Shown here in pieces: positions 32,047 through 43,101 of a DNA stretch of 64,000 bases. The stretch's first letter is position 1; each line of letters opens with the position of its first letter. The translations under genes were made by a program, and so were the position numbers. The stretch comes from Lineus longissimus. Taxonomy: Eukaryota; Nemertea; Pilidiophora; Heteronemertea; Lineidae. Location: positions 10,773,501 through 10,837,500 of the forward strand of contig NC_088323.1 of NCBI RefSeq assembly GCF_910592395.1, written 5' to 3'. Below the pieces are notes generated by a model. It worked only from the letters and a program-made list of their open reading frames with translations, was not told the DNA's origin and searched no databases.

Positions 32047-35000
32047 TCCTCCACCCCGGCCAACTGTGCTGCAATTTTGCTTCTCGTCGCTGCCACCGAA
32101 GGGCGCTTGCTACATCTTAGCTCAGGTTCCCCGGACTTTAATTCACTTAACACAGTTTGTCTAACAGATTCTGATCTGACTTCTAACGGATATAACTTCG
32201 AAATTGCTCTGCTAGTAAAACAATTCCCACTTTTTACTTTGGCTGCTCTGACTCTACTGTCAGAGCCGAACAATAGCTCAGTTACAAGGCCTAGTTTCCA
32301 ACGTGTACGGGGTATATTGTCCTCATGAACCTGTACTACGTCACCTACACTAATGATATCATCACTTGGACAATGTTTACGCACTTGGTAAGCGTGTCTC
32401 TCACGTAAGCAGCTTAGGTATTCATTCTTGAACCTTGTCACAAAATGAGTGTGTAATTGAGCGCGCCTACGTTCTGCCCTCGTAATGAAGTCAGCAGTCC
32501 CAACTTGTGACCAATCAGGGTCAGTTTCATCAAACAACTCGTGTGGCAACTCATCAGTCTCGTAGCCAAACAATAGCATTGACGGTGTCAGAGGTTTGGG
32601 ATCTTCTATTGATCCACTTGCATACGTCAATGGCCTATTGTTTAGGACGGACTGAACCTCTTTGATCAATGTGTACATTTCTTCAAAACTAATCAATGCC
32701 CGGCCTAACACTTTCCTAAGTACTGACTTCATTACGCCTATGAGACGTTCCCAGGAACCTCCCCACCAGGGGGACTGTACCGGTATGAAATCAAATCTAA
32801 TGCGCTTTGCAATAAAATGCTCTTGCACTTCTGAACTCGCCACACGCCTTAGTAACTTTTCGATTTCACTACTTCCCGACTTGAAATTGGTTGCGTTGTC
32901 GGAGAAACACCTATCTGGAACAACATAAGTGCCACAATGCCTTCTGAATGCTTTGATGAACGAATCGGCGCTCAAATCATTGACCAGTTCAAGGTTTACA
33001 CCTCTAGTGCCTAAACATGTAAATAAACACACGTAAACTTTGAACACATGTCCATCGCGATCTTTCACTAGAAGATGTCCCGTGAAGTCCATACCAATGT
33101 TACTAAACGCTTTGGTCGCATCAATACGGTATTCGGGTAGATCAGGGCTCTGTGGTAACCGGTACGCAGTGCCGGTAACACGTTTACAGATTACACATGA
33201 TTTCAACACTGACCTAACCTCTGCCCGCGTTGCAGTAATCCAATACCGTTTTCGCACAGCAACTACGGTTGAACCTAATCCAGCATGAAGAACGCGCGCA
33301 TGCGCTCTTTTGATCACAAGTCTAGTAAAGTGGCATTTCCGAGGTAACAACACAGGTTTACGCGCATTACTGTCTAGTGACACAGCATTACCTAATCTCC
33401 CCGCGCCACGAAGAACACCTTTTGTGTCTAACACAACATTCAACTGTTGCACAATACACGGAATCCGTCCGCTTGGTTTGTCCTGATTTAAGTAATCCAA
33501 GGCCTCAGAAAAATATGAAGATTGAACTGCTTTCACCCAAAGAGTTTCGGCCTGTTCCATTTCTCCTACGGTTATGTGTTGTGTCTCCCGGCTAATGCGT
33601 GCGAATCTTAGAACGTAGACAGTAACATGTAGTAGTTGCTCGAGATTATTGAATCTACTGATGTCGATCACTTTACTTATATCCATTGTGATGTGAGGTG
33701 GGTCAGACGTGTCAATTTCAATAGCAGCGGCAAGCAATTTTTCTGAATTAAATCCAGACTTCCACAGGTCCCATTGTTCCTGGGTCGCAAGCCAATCTGG
33801 ACCCGAGTTCCATAGACTAGAAGCTATCAAATGCTTAACGTCACAACCGCGTGATATCAAATCCGCAGGATTATCGCCACTTGCGACATGTCGCCAATCA
33901 CTGACGTCACTCAACTTACGAATTGTATCAACTTTCATGGCAATCGTACGTTTCAATGTCTTATCAGAGTTTACCCAATGCAGCGCTATTTCTGAGTCTG
34001 ACCAGAAATGCACCGCCACCTGCTGGTAACAAGGTTCCAACACCGCCATCAAATTACGAGTATACTTCGCACCAAGTACCATTGCGCTTAATTCCAACTG
34101 AGGAATGGTCATCTTCGACTTTGGGCCAACAATCTTGCCCTTGGAGCCAAGTAATGTGACAGTTGACCCCTGTTTTATGAAAGCTACAGTCCCAATAGCT
34201 GCAGGTGTCGCATCCGAAAAGCTATGTATTTGCACTGGTAGATATTTGTCCATGCCGTAATAACGAGGTTGTTCAATCTCATGAACCTGTTCTAAGTCTC
34301 TCAAGATCGGAAACCACACTTTAGTTTCCTCGATCGGTAAAGCAGTGTCCCAATCATACTTCTGACGCCAGAGCTGAGCTATGAACTGTCTGGCTCTAAT
34401 TATCACCGGAGTTACAAGTCCCAACGGATCAAAATGTGAAGCAGCCACTGACAATACGCGACGTTTTGTGACGTCACGGCAAGTGTTTATCAGTCCCTTT
34501 TTGGGAAATCCCAGACGATCAGTCACTGAATTCCAAACGAGTCCCAAAACACTGACGGTTTTCTCCTTCATTTGTGTACCTTCAAGTTCAAGAATTCTAT
34601 TCAGTTCTGGCAAATTGCTTAACCACTGGCGAAGATTGAAACCTCCCTGTTTCATTATTGCGCGTGCGTTGTAGTAGTAATTGACTGCCTCGTTATCTTG
34701 ATCAACACTGGTCAATAGATTATCCATGTATAACTTCCTTGTCAGATCGATTGCAACATCACACTCATACTTCGCTAAATGTTTTTCTAATACAATGCCC
34801 AAAGAGAAAGGCGATGAAGTATGACCGAACACTACGGTGGTGTAGCGGTACGCAATAATGTCCTTGGTTGGATCGTTGTCGCGAAACCACAAGAATTTCA
34901 CATAATTCCTGTCCTGTTCCAATAGACCAATGGATAAGAAGGCACGAGCAATGTCAGCCACCAGTGCAATGCGCGACACCCGAAACAACAACAGTAGATC

Positions 35001-37184
35001 GTGTAAGTTCTGAATCATACATGGACCGGTAATCAAACAGTCATTCAAGCTCACGCGCCCTGTATTCGCCGCGAATACAATGCGAACAGGCGTGGTTTCC
35101 GAGTTTTTGAGCACAAAAAAATGTGGCATGTAATGTGAATGTTCTTCGTCCCAGGGATTACCCTTGACTTCCTCTACGTAGCATTTATCCATGTGTTCTT
35201 TTATGACCTTGCAATAAGCGTTCATTAACCCTGTTTTCTGCAAACGTTCAACAATCTGATCCAAACGACGTCTGCACAATCGTAGATTGGATGGCAATTC
35301 CCCATGGTCCTCTTTCCACGGTAGAGGCACCGAGTATTTCCCATCCTGAAATTCGATCTTTTCACTATATGCTGCCTTAAAGTTCTCATCTACGCCACCT
35401 ACGTCATCAGTGACGTCATTGACACCCACTTCACTACACCGAAAATATGTCAACAACCGATTGTCTAAATCCGTGTTGGACAACGCTCCACAAAGGTCCA
35501 CATCTCCCGGTTGAGTTCCGCAGAAACACATTATGGGTCTGATATCAGCTGCCACAATCGGCCTATCCTTATGAACTGGTCCTAACAACAATGCACCGAG
35601 ATTTGACTTATACACTGTTGGGCCATTGCCATCAATGGTCTCACCGTTCATAAACTGCCAAGAATTGTCAGCACCGATCAGCACATCCACAACAAATGGC
35701 TCTCCACGAAAGTCATCTGCTAACTCCAAACCTCGAATGTGTGGTAGTGACTTAGCCTCACACCAACCTCGTTGGCTGATGGGTGCAACTATCTCCCGTG
35801 AGATCAACAATGGAACACGTGTCATTCCATCAGACGTCATTATCCCTACTGTTGCCAAACCATAGCGATCCTTCGTATAACACTGAAATCCGTGAATTCC
35901 GAGATCAATATAACCCCTAGGCTGGATGCCAAGTAATAACGCGACATCCTGACGCATGTAACTTAACATTGAACCCTCGTCAATGAAGATTCGAACCTCT
36001 ACCTGCGTACCATTGTAGTCCATTTTAGCCCTGGCCGTTTTCACCAACACTGGGTTATCAGCTATGATCGATGACGTAACAATATCCGCGTATGAATCAC
36101 TTTCCACCAACGTATCCATACCGGCACTCGTAGATTTATTCTGAACCAAACTGCAGCACGACGTCGGTCCTGGCGTTTCCTGGGCCGATTGCGTAATCTC
36201 CGTGATCGAATTTCTATTCCCACGATTATACCGTTTTCTTGACTGAGCACGATACCGTGAACGATTTCCGAAATCGATTCCATGCAGTGACGTATGATGT
36301 AGTCCACAGCAAGATGAACACTGTAGTGAACTTGTACATTTCCTAGAAAAGTGTCCTGGCAACAAACACAATCGGCATAGACCTTTTGCAAACACCAAAT
36401 CACGTTTCTGTTTTGCAGAAAGATTACATTTTTCTGGTTGGTGTTTCGGTGAACCACAAATTTCGCAGTTACTAGTGTGTGCCATAAATGCACCTACAGA
36501 TGAATTTGATAGCTTTTGACAGATTTCAACAGTTCTCCTCTCTGTAATATCAATATCCTCAGTCTGTGTTTCATAACGTTCGACCTGGCGCTTTAACCCG
36601 TCTGTGAATGTCTTAAGATTGTACACATCTGTCCTGTCAAGATCAGCCATGTTTCCCCGAATAACAGCAGGTAGTTTTTCCTCGAGAATAGGTACAATTA
36701 TTCCAGCTGCTCTATCAACGTCAATGTTTAGTGCTTCCAAACTCCGCAGGTCCGTCATTACTTGATTATAAAACGAACGAAGTGCAGCTCCGGACATGTT
36801 TGGGTTCCTCAAATGAAACAGTCGCAACACGTGCGCACGAATGATTTTTCGGTCTTTTCCGAAGGTTTCTAGCAATGTTTTCTTGAGAATCACGTAATTC
36901 GCTGCTGAGGGTATGAGTGATCGAACAGAGTCCAAAGCTTCACCTTCTAACAAACCGTATAGGTAATCAAAACGATTTATATCAGAAATGTTCGAATTTT
37001 TGTCGATTTCCGCTGTGTATCGTTCCCAGAATGGCAGCCAATCAGTGAGGTTACCATTGAAAGTCGGAAGCGTTAATTTTGGTAACTTTGAAGTAGTCAC
37101 TGGACCTTTTGGCACTGGTACTACTGGGTTATCCCTTGTTGACTTGAATTTAGCTAAAAAGTTCTTGGCTTTAACGATATTCAT
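32040..37184 (-). CDS. BEL/Pao gag-pol polyprotein (1714 aa), intact
   Basis: Domain order: gag-like DUF1759 (about 25-190, TLPTFNGNLTDWLPFWERY); zinc knuckles (about 234-300, CEICGSPKHQPEKC and CRLCLLPGHFSRKC); aspartic protease (about 400, FIDEGSML where D-T/S-G is usual); RT (about 640-900, active site YMDN near 816); RNase H (about 985-1110, SFSDATPAAIG); integrase HHCC zinc finger (about 1295-1345); catalytic core (IGMDFTG about 1364, CFSDNATNF about 1426, GGSWERLIG about 1478); C-terminal DUF5641 (about 1600-1660). It copies the element RNA and inserts the cDNA. No stop or shift occurs over 5.1 kb and the LTRs are nearly identical, so the copy is young. The frame is open 36 codons upstream of the ATG at 37184. 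The stop codon TAA lies in the first bases of the LTR. Confidence 0.95.
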   Translation of the reverse strand: MNIVKAKNFLAKFKSTRDNPVVPVPKGPVTTSKLPKLTLPTFNGNLTDWLPFWERYTAEIDKNSNISDINRFDYLYGLLEGEALDSVRSLIPSAANYVILKKTLLETFGKDRKIIRAHVLRLFHLRNPNMSGAALRSFYNQVMTDLRSLEALNIDVDRAAGIIVPILEEKLPAVIRGNMADLDRTDVYNLKTFTDGLKRQVERYETQTEDIDITERRTVEICQKLSNSSVGAFMAHTSNCEICGSPKHQPEKCNLSAKQKRDLVFAKGLCRLCLLPGHFSRKCTSSLQCSSCCGLHHTSLHGIDFGNRSRYRAQSRKRYNRGNRNSITEITQSAQETPGPTSCCSLVQNKSTSAGMDTLVESDSYADIVTSSIIADNPVLVKTARAKMDYNGTQVEVRIFIDEGSMLSYMRQDVALLLGIQPRGYIDLGIHGFQCYTKDRYGLATVGIMTSDGMTRVPLLISREIVAPISQRGWCEAKSLPHIRGLELADDFRGEPFVVDVLIGADNSWQFMNGETIDGNGPTVYKSNLGALLLGPVHKDRPIVAADIRPIMCFCGTQPGDVDLCGALSNTDLDNRLLTYFRCSEVGVNDVTDDVGGVDENFKAAYSEKIEFQDGKYSVPLPWKEDHGELPSNLRLCRRRLDQIVERLQKTGLMNAYCKVIKEHMDKCYVEEVKGNPWDEEHSHYMPHFFVLKNSETTPVRIVFAANTGRVSLNDCLITGPCMIQNLHDLLLLFRVSRIALVADIARAFLSIGLLEQDRNYVKFLWFRDNDPTKDIIAYRYTTVVFGHTSSPFSLGIVLEKHLAKYECDVAIDLTRKLYMDNLLTSVDQDNEAVNYYYNARAIMKQGGFNLRQWLSNLPELNRILELEGTQMKEKTVSVLGLVWNSVTDRLGFPKKGLINTCRDVTKRRVLSVAASHFDPLGLVTPVIIRARQFIAQLWRQKYDWDTALPIEETKVWFPILRDLEQVHEIEQPRYYGMDKYLPVQIHSFSDATPAAIGTVAFIKQGSTVTLLGSKGKIVGPKSKMTIPQLELSAMVLGAKYTRNLMAVLEPCYQQVAVHFWSDSEIALHWVNSDKTLKRTIAMKVDTIRKLSDVSDWRHVASGDNPADLISRGCDVKHLIASSLWNSGPDWLATQEQWDLWKSGFNSEKLLAAAIEIDTSDPPHITMDISKVIDISRFNNLEQLLHVTVYVLRFARISRETQHITVGEMEQAETLWVKAVQSSYFSEALDYLNQDKPSGRIPCIVQQLNVVLDTKGVLRGAGRLGNAVSLDSNARKPVLLPRKCHFTRLVIKRAHARVLHAGLGSTVVAVRKRYWITATRAEVRSVLKSCVICKRVTGTAYRLPQSPDLPEYRIDATKAFSNIGMDFTGHLLVKDRDGHVFKVYVCLFTCLGTRGVNLELVNDLSADSFIKAFRRHCGTYVVPDRCFSDNATNFKSGSSEIEKLLRRVASSEVQEHFIAKRIRFDFIPVQSPWWGGSWERLIGVMKSVLRKVLGRALISFEEMYTLIKEVQSVLNNRPLTYASGSIEDPKPLTPSMLLFGYETDELPHELFDETDPDWSQVGTADFITRAERRRAQLHTHFVTRFKNEYLSCLRERHAYQVRKHCPSDDIISVGDVVQVHEDNIPRTRWKLGLVTELLFGSDSRVRAAKVKSGNCFTSRAISKLYPLEVRSESVRQTVLSELKSGEPELRCSKRPSVAATRSKIAAQLAGVEDV

Positions 37185-37350
37185 CTGATTATCGACGGAC
37201 TTTTCACAAGCGTCCTCGGCATCTCTAGCAGCATCACCGTGTGAAGTTGCGTCGTTTGTTCGTCCTCTGTTGTTTCATTGTCTGCACGAGTTCTTTTGGT
37301 TCGACTCCTGGTTCTCCCTTGGGTTTGCTCATGTTGAAAGGCTAACGAGA

Positions 37351-37369
37351 AATCCTGGTCACGGCACCA
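37351..37369 (-). other. BEL primer-binding site, tRNA-His type
   Basis: On the minus strand TGGTGCCGTGACCAGGATT abuts the 5' LTR. Its complement ends GGTCACGGCACCA, which matches the acceptor end of animal tRNA-His (GCCGTGA at the tRNA 5' end) as I know it. Confidence 0.7.
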
Positions 37370-37585
37370 TTTGTAAACATCAATACTAAAACACCAGATT
37401 CCTGTTAGAGCCCACAGGGACAAACGCAAGAGGAACTACGTGCTTCTTGTGACTCCACATGCGAAGTGATCTTTATTACAACATTATTATAAGGGTGAAC
37501 ATATAAACCACGTGACTCCATAAATGCATGTCATATTTCACTACAGTGAATTTGTCTACGGTGGCCTGTAAACCTAGTTTACACA
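37370..37585 (-). repeat. BEL/Pao 5' LTR (216 bp)
   Basis: Partner of 31831-32046. It is followed by CCTTG (37586-37590), completing a 5-bp target duplication as is usual for BEL/Pao. The element therefore spans 31831-37585. Confidence 0.92.
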
Positions 37586-37941
37586 CCTTGGCTGCCTTGC
37601 AGGATACTTTCATTAAATGACCATTAATTGTTGAAGAGAGGAACCGAATCCACACTGGGTTTTACGAAATGGCAGGATTTCCAAATGTTATTGGCTGCGT
37701 TGACAGGTCACATGTGAAGATTCAGGGCCCCTCTGCTCCACAAAGGTACAGAGACTTGAATGAGGATGGACAGCAAAGGCCAACATATGAGTCTGCCTTC
37801 ATCTGTAGAAAACAGTACCACAGCACCAATACTAGGTACAACCACTTAATTTCCAACTTCCCTGAAAATGTTGAAAACCATATTGAGGAGATAGAGCATG
37901 TAAAAACTAAGAATTTTGGTCAGTTAATGTTATCAAACTAA

Positions 37942-39022
37942 AGGTATTGAAAGAGCAGTTTTGCGCAGGCCTGCTTAAACACAGTTGAAGCAAAGGCACT
38001 GAAGGTATTGAAGAGCGGATGTGACAAAAGAACCCCTTAACTACTTCATTCGCTGCAGTTCAAATAAAACCTTCACAACTGTCATCCACCCTAGGGGCCA
38101 AATTCATTAGATGTCTGTAACTTCTCCCTGATTAGTTATAGGGCCTATTCATATATTCTGTGAAGATTTACATGAAGGACCTGAATCTGTCTATTCAGTA
38201 GTTAAGTGTCAGTCCATGATACCACCATGCAGGATCATGCAAATGGTGGCAAGGTGGGGGGTCAACAGATCTAGTTGTAATTTCTACCACAGACCTGTCC
38301 GAGGGTACTATGAAGGCTGGTGGATTGGTTTCGAAAATAACCCCACAGTTTTGGGGTACGGCTGTTAACCATTTCCTACTCATTTTCCTTTTAAAAAAAC
38401 ATGCATTATCCCTCAAAATAGGCTAAGTCTTTTGTCAATTTTCGTGCATCAAACAGAATTATCACTAAACACCGCCTATTGAAATTGAAAGTACATGATC
38501 TGAGCTACCTTTTTATGCCTTTTGTTTTGCCCCAGGTACATTTTAATGACAGGTACAGTTCGTCCCAAAAACAATGCAATCTCAAATTTCAGTAAAAAGG
38601 TAATGTTAACTCTCCTTTAGCTCCAACACTGCAGTTTTTTAGGTGATGCCACTTCCAGGTAAGGAAGTCAGAATGCTGTTTTTTAATTTGCAAAGGAAAA
38701 AAATCCGGCCGCCCTTACGGTTTTCCAGTGAGGGGGTCGAGTCGCGCCCTTCTCACTGGTGCCCATTTTTTGCCCATTCCCTCAGATAACTGACGAAATA
38801 CACATGCTTTCGAAATAAAATTACATTTTTAGATGTTAGTGAACCCCCCTCTCCCTTGCCCCTCCCACACACTCCCTCAAACAACCTAGAGGCCTTTATT
38901 ACCCCTGTGGAGGCTTAGCGGTCTAGGCGGAAACGAACACCAGCAACGACAACAACAACAGCAGTTACAGTTACAATGCATTGTGTACATGCACGTGTAC
39001 ATTGTGTGATAGTCTATTGAAA
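37942..39022. other. No gene recognised; holds one arm of an inverted repeat
   Basis: Contains GGGGCCAAATTCATTAG (38094) and the 60-bp inverted repeat arm at 38203-38265. Otherwise there are only short frames. Confidence 0.45.
38203..38265 (+). repeat. Left arm of a distant inverted repeat (partner 42355-42413)
   Basis: AAGTGTCAGTCCATGATACC, ACCATGCAG and GGTGGCAAGGTGGGGG occur here. They recur in complement at 42355-42413, with a small indel between them. Outside both arms lies GGGGCCAAATTCAT (38094 forward; about 42448 inverted), as expected for the ends of a DNA transposon about 4.35 kb long. Confidence 0.65.
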
Positions 39023-40171
39023 ATGGAACCTGAAAAATCACAGTTGAAATGTGGATTTGCTGTCATATCCAAGGATATCGAGTGTGGTACTGACGCTTCA
39101 TACCCCAATGACAAGAGTGTGATCCCCTTGAAACAATGTAAGAAGGACGTGCACTCCCATTTGATGCGTTGGATGTCCTCCAGGAAAGCCAGTCAAGTCC
39201 AAAGTGAATGGGAGCTCATAGCACTTCGTGCTGGCGTGTTTGATATGAGTTCTCCAGTTCTGGACACCACAATATGCCCGAACCACCGATACAAGTTGAG
39301 TTTATTATCATGGAATCAGCAAAGGAGATGCCAGCACCCACTTCATCAACCCTCTAAAACAAGTCGGAAGCCCAGAAAAGATGGTGGTTCAGTTCATCGA
39401 GTGATGTCTCGGGAAATATACATCAAGTGGGGAGTTTTTGTCCCAGTTGGCTCAGGTAAGGGATCAGTCTCAAAATCACTGAAGTAGAAAAGAAGCAGTA
39501 GGCCTGTAATGATACCCACTCTGACTAAACCTAACTTTGGTGCAAAACCAACTGAGTGATAACGATTTACCACTTCACTTGTGTTCTTCCTAGAAAGTTG
39601 ATTGGAGCCTTGGCTTGATGATCAGGAAGTCCCAGTTATGACTCCCTGCCAGTGCCACTGGAGGTGATGCTTCACTGCCGTACAAAATCAGCATGGCCGG
39701 TCGCATTATCAAAACAAGTCTATCATCATCATCATGTCCTCACACTATTATATTGCACATCATATTATCATTACCCCATAATCTGGTGCCTTTTCAGCTC
39801 TGTGTAAAGGATGTGAGGCTAAACATCGAGTATCTGTGGTAAATGTAGAACCAGAAGTAGAACCAGCACCCATGGCTACAGAGGTGAGTTGAATGAAAAA
39901 AAGGGGAAAGATTCGGGGCAAGCCAAAGTGAATATCGGTTAATTCTGCCTGCAGCGACTGACTTACATGTAAGAAGGTCACTGATGAGAGAGGAGGGACT
40001 AAGCTGAAAACCTTGATGCCATTCTGGCTCCCATCTCCTTGGCAATGAGGGATTCTAAGCCAAACCTGATTCTCCATCAATATCTTTTTTCAGTCCGCTG
40101 TTGCCTCTTCCTCTGTTCAACCAGCCGACGCCTTAGAAAACCCAGCAGACGGGACAGAAGGGCAAATTTGA
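39023..40171 (+). CDS. Three-exon gene for a 198-aa cysteine-rich protein, function unknown
   Basis: Exon 1 is 39023-39455 (donor G|GTAAGG), exon 2 is 39798-39883 (acceptor CTTTTCAG, donor GAG|GTGAGT), and exon 3 is 40094 to the stop TGA at 40169-40171 (acceptor TTTTTTCAG). The phases fit: 433, 86 and 78 nt. I chose MEPEKSQLKCG as the start; an upstream in-frame ATG at 38981 is possible. The protein has TICPNHRYKLSL, a CQHPLHQ word and, after the first intron, ALCKGCEAKHR. Together these look like a small zinc-binding cluster. Ser/Arg/Lys-rich and acidic tails follow. I recall similar cysteine-rich proteins in marine invertebrate genomes but cannot name a family. It lies inside a possible 4.35-kb transposon. 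Confidence 0.6.
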
Positions 40172-42354
40172 TGGGTAATGTTGTTGCAACAGTATCATAA
40201 GGACTGCTGGTCAAGCACTCTTGAGCTGGGAGAGAGAAATGATAACAGGGTGGAGATTTTCTGAAATGTTGGTCTTTGAGTCATGACTGGGCAGAATTAG
40301 CCCAGTGAAAGTTGTCAGCTACACATCAAGAATTCTTGATTTAGAATGAAAGGGTACGACTTTATTGGATGTACATTCATCAGGCTTGACCTGAGATTTT
40401 CCACGCCATTGATTGCAAATGCATTGTTCGCATTCTACAATACATCTCTCTTTTTCTAAAATAAATACATGGTGAATTTCCTAAAACTGTTACATGCTGT
40501 GTTTTTGTCTCCCTTGACTAACATAACCTGCAATATGAAGGACATCCAGATTTGATGTTCTAGTATATCTAGCGGATGGTTCATCAGGTAAAATGCGGGG
40601 CTTGGTTAAAAAATGATTTTATAGCGATATCTTGGGATAAATTTGAACTTTGGCTTTCAGTAAACAATTGTAAATGCCAAGATAGATTTTTAATGTCAGT
40701 ATACTTAGTAGCGCTAATGTCAGTTTTGAACAACCAAGCCTGCTACTGGAAAGTGGGACTCTCTCCTGATACTATCCTGCACTTGGGCCTGACATGTAGT
40801 ACCGTAAATGAGGTGTTACTAGTATTGGTCCCTCCCTAGTAGTGGTTAGTAGTGGTTTGGCTATTGTCTGCAAAATAGCCTTTTTTCTATGTATCATTAT
40901 ATTAGATTGTAAATAAATCACCCATTTGTAAAAAAAAAGTGTCCCTGCTTCTTAGGTGGCAGCACTGTCCTCTGCAGACAGGTACAAGTGTAGCATGTGG
41001 AAAGTTGTGATCTCTCCTAAGGGACTGGACAGTACCGTAACTCAGTTCATGAAAAACTTCTCCATTCCAGTACATGTATATGTACAATTTAGCCAATGCT
41101 AGAGCAACTCCAGGAGAACATTTCACCGCCAACCAAGGAGCTAAAAACTTCCAATAGCAGTACTCTGACGGTGCAGCCAACTGCAGGGTTGTCCTCATCA
41201 AACAGTAATTACAGTAGGAACTGCACCTTTGGTCAATTGGCTCCTTAGCAATGGAAGGTGTTACTAGTATGTGAAATGAGCACTTCTGCAAGGTTCTTAG
41301 GAATAGGATGATCCCTGCATGGGTTGATAAAGATGTATTAGTAGGTCATACCACATGCCCTTCAGGTGCCTTAGCCATGGGGGGGGGTCCAACCCTTACA
41401 ACATGCTCTGGCAGCATGACACAGGCTAATGAATGGGTCAACATTAGCATCCTCACCAACAGGGGGGTTTCTTTAGGTTTTCGAACTGTAAGAAGGCTAC
41501 ATGTATCTTATTCAATTACGTTGCCATCAGGTAGGCCAAGGCCGAAATGTTATTTGAAATTCAAATCAGCATTTCAGGACCTATGGGGCCCAATTCCCCA
41601 AAGGGCTTTCATCAAGGGCAAATTTGTAGTGATGAGCTTGTTCTTTTTTTGGGGGAAAAATGCAAGTGGAGTTATTTACCGGTAGGCCTACTTAAAGTAG
41701 GTTAGTAGGCCTAGGCATGGGGGGGGGGGGTGATCATGGTTGTTGACAGTAACGACTAATCCTCATGGCCAGCACCAAGCATGAATTATGTGTTCATTAT
41801 GCATTTATTTTATAATTCATCAAGTGTACACAAGGTGGCAGCACTAGCCAATGAGTGTCATTTTGGTGGAAAATAGCACTTTTTCCTTGGTTTATCCTGG
41901 GAAAACAGTTAAAGCGGCCGGAAATTTTATTTCTGATTTTGAAAGTAGGTATCATTGCCTTTATCATGTGCAAGCCACAGCATTCAAAGACCTGCAGTGT
42001 TGGAGATACGAGCGTCGATAGAGAGATCTTCCTAAGCACTGCCCCTAGGTATGCATAATTACTAGGCCTAGCACGACCAAAGTATGAAGTGTTACTCAAT
42101 GACCTGTTGCAGAATGGAAGATCTCATCAAATACTTCCATCATACAAAGGGGGAAAATCCAGCTACTTTTTTAGTCTCTGCAGGAGTGCCCAACATTGAC
42201 CCAAAAATACACAAAAAATAGGGGGAAAAAAGCTAAAACAAGCCCCCTAACTAGGCCTGCCCCTAACTCGGTTGCTAGTGATATTTGAGAGTCATCAATT
42301 GCTGTGTAATGATGTCTTAGTGGAAGGATCTTGCATACCTAATCTCGTTAAAAA
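40172..42354. other. No gene recognised; homopolymer G runs
   Basis: Runs of G occur near 41381 and 41721. Frames are short and show no family motif. Confidence 0.45.
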
Positions 42355-42413
42355 CGGTTGACCCCCACCTTGCCACCCTCTGCATGGTGGTATCATGGAC
42401 TGACACTTAAACG
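42355..42413 (-). repeat. Right arm of the inverted repeat (partner 38203-38265)
   Basis: The complement carries AAGTGTCAGTCCATGATACC and GGTGGCAAGGTGGGGG. Just outside, GAATTTGGCCCC (about 42437-42448) mirrors GGGGCCAAATTC at 38094. A matching target duplication was not found. Confidence 0.65.
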
Positions 42414-43101
42414 CTGTTTTAAGCTGAACGCCCTTCATGAATTTGGCCCCATTTGTCTAAGCTTGATTTCATCTAGTCTGTCCACATCTCCCTATCTACC
42501 ATAAACCTTCATTCTGGTACTCGCATATACTACTTGCTACATTTTCTTGTCATTCATCTCATTCCTTGCTATTAAATTCTGCCAGCATAGCTATTCAGGC
42601 CGCCAGGCCTCTAGTATAAAGAAATCTAACACAACGGCAATGTCACAACCTTGAAGACAACCGCACAGTGCTGCCACCTGCAAATGCAAGCTATCACTAA
42701 ATTCTTGGTCTAAACCTTCATTGACAGCTCCACCAACAGCACAAATCCTACCAAATTAGCTATTACTTGTTACATTTTATGCTTATACCTAAATGGGGTT
42801 CCTTTAGAGACATTACAAAGGCATAAACTCATTTTAAGAGATTCGGACAACCACGTGACCCACGTGGCGGGAAGAAAGGACAACGGGCTATGCCGAGCTT
42901 ACTAAAAGTGCCTACTGTGAGCAAGCTATTGAAATATATAAGAATATAAGACATTCTCCAAGGGCACTAGACTTACATCTGTATCGACGTCCCTCCTGAG
43001 TAGACGGTACATATACAAGTAGCATTATATCTAGGCATTATTACAAAGATTCCGGGACAAATAAGTTTTACATGAGAGAAAAATGGCATAAGCGTTGTTA
43101 C
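42414..43101. other. No gene recognised
   Basis: Short frames only. Confidence 0.4.

Larger units (their letters stand above)
31712..37941 (+). pseudogene. PIF/Harbinger transposase (HARBI1-like) relic split by the BEL element
   Basis: The left piece (31712-31830) reads RLALRFYVSGSFLQIVGDLQ, and the right piece (37586-37941) reads FYEMAGFPNVIGCVDRSHVK and ICRKQYHSTNTR. These are the HARBI1/DDE_4 nuclease motifs, with the first catalytic Asp in the CVDRSH word (usually IDGTH). With one CCTTG copy and the BEL element ignored, the frame runs through the junction. A TGA replaces a usual Trp just before PLIVEERN, and more shifts precede the BEL element. The protein is truncated after the HSTNTR word. 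Members cut at TWA targets together with a Myb-like partner. Confidence 0.8.

Noticed and set aside
32760-32778. CACCAGGGGG, a CTCF-like core
   Set aside because: It encodes the conserved integrase WGGSW region of the BEL polyprotein, so codon constraint explains it. It is not part of the repeat family.
37181-37429. 82-residue minus frame overlapping the BEL leader and LTR
   Set aside because: It runs through the LTR and primer site and has no gag motif; the gag frame is a different one starting at 37184.
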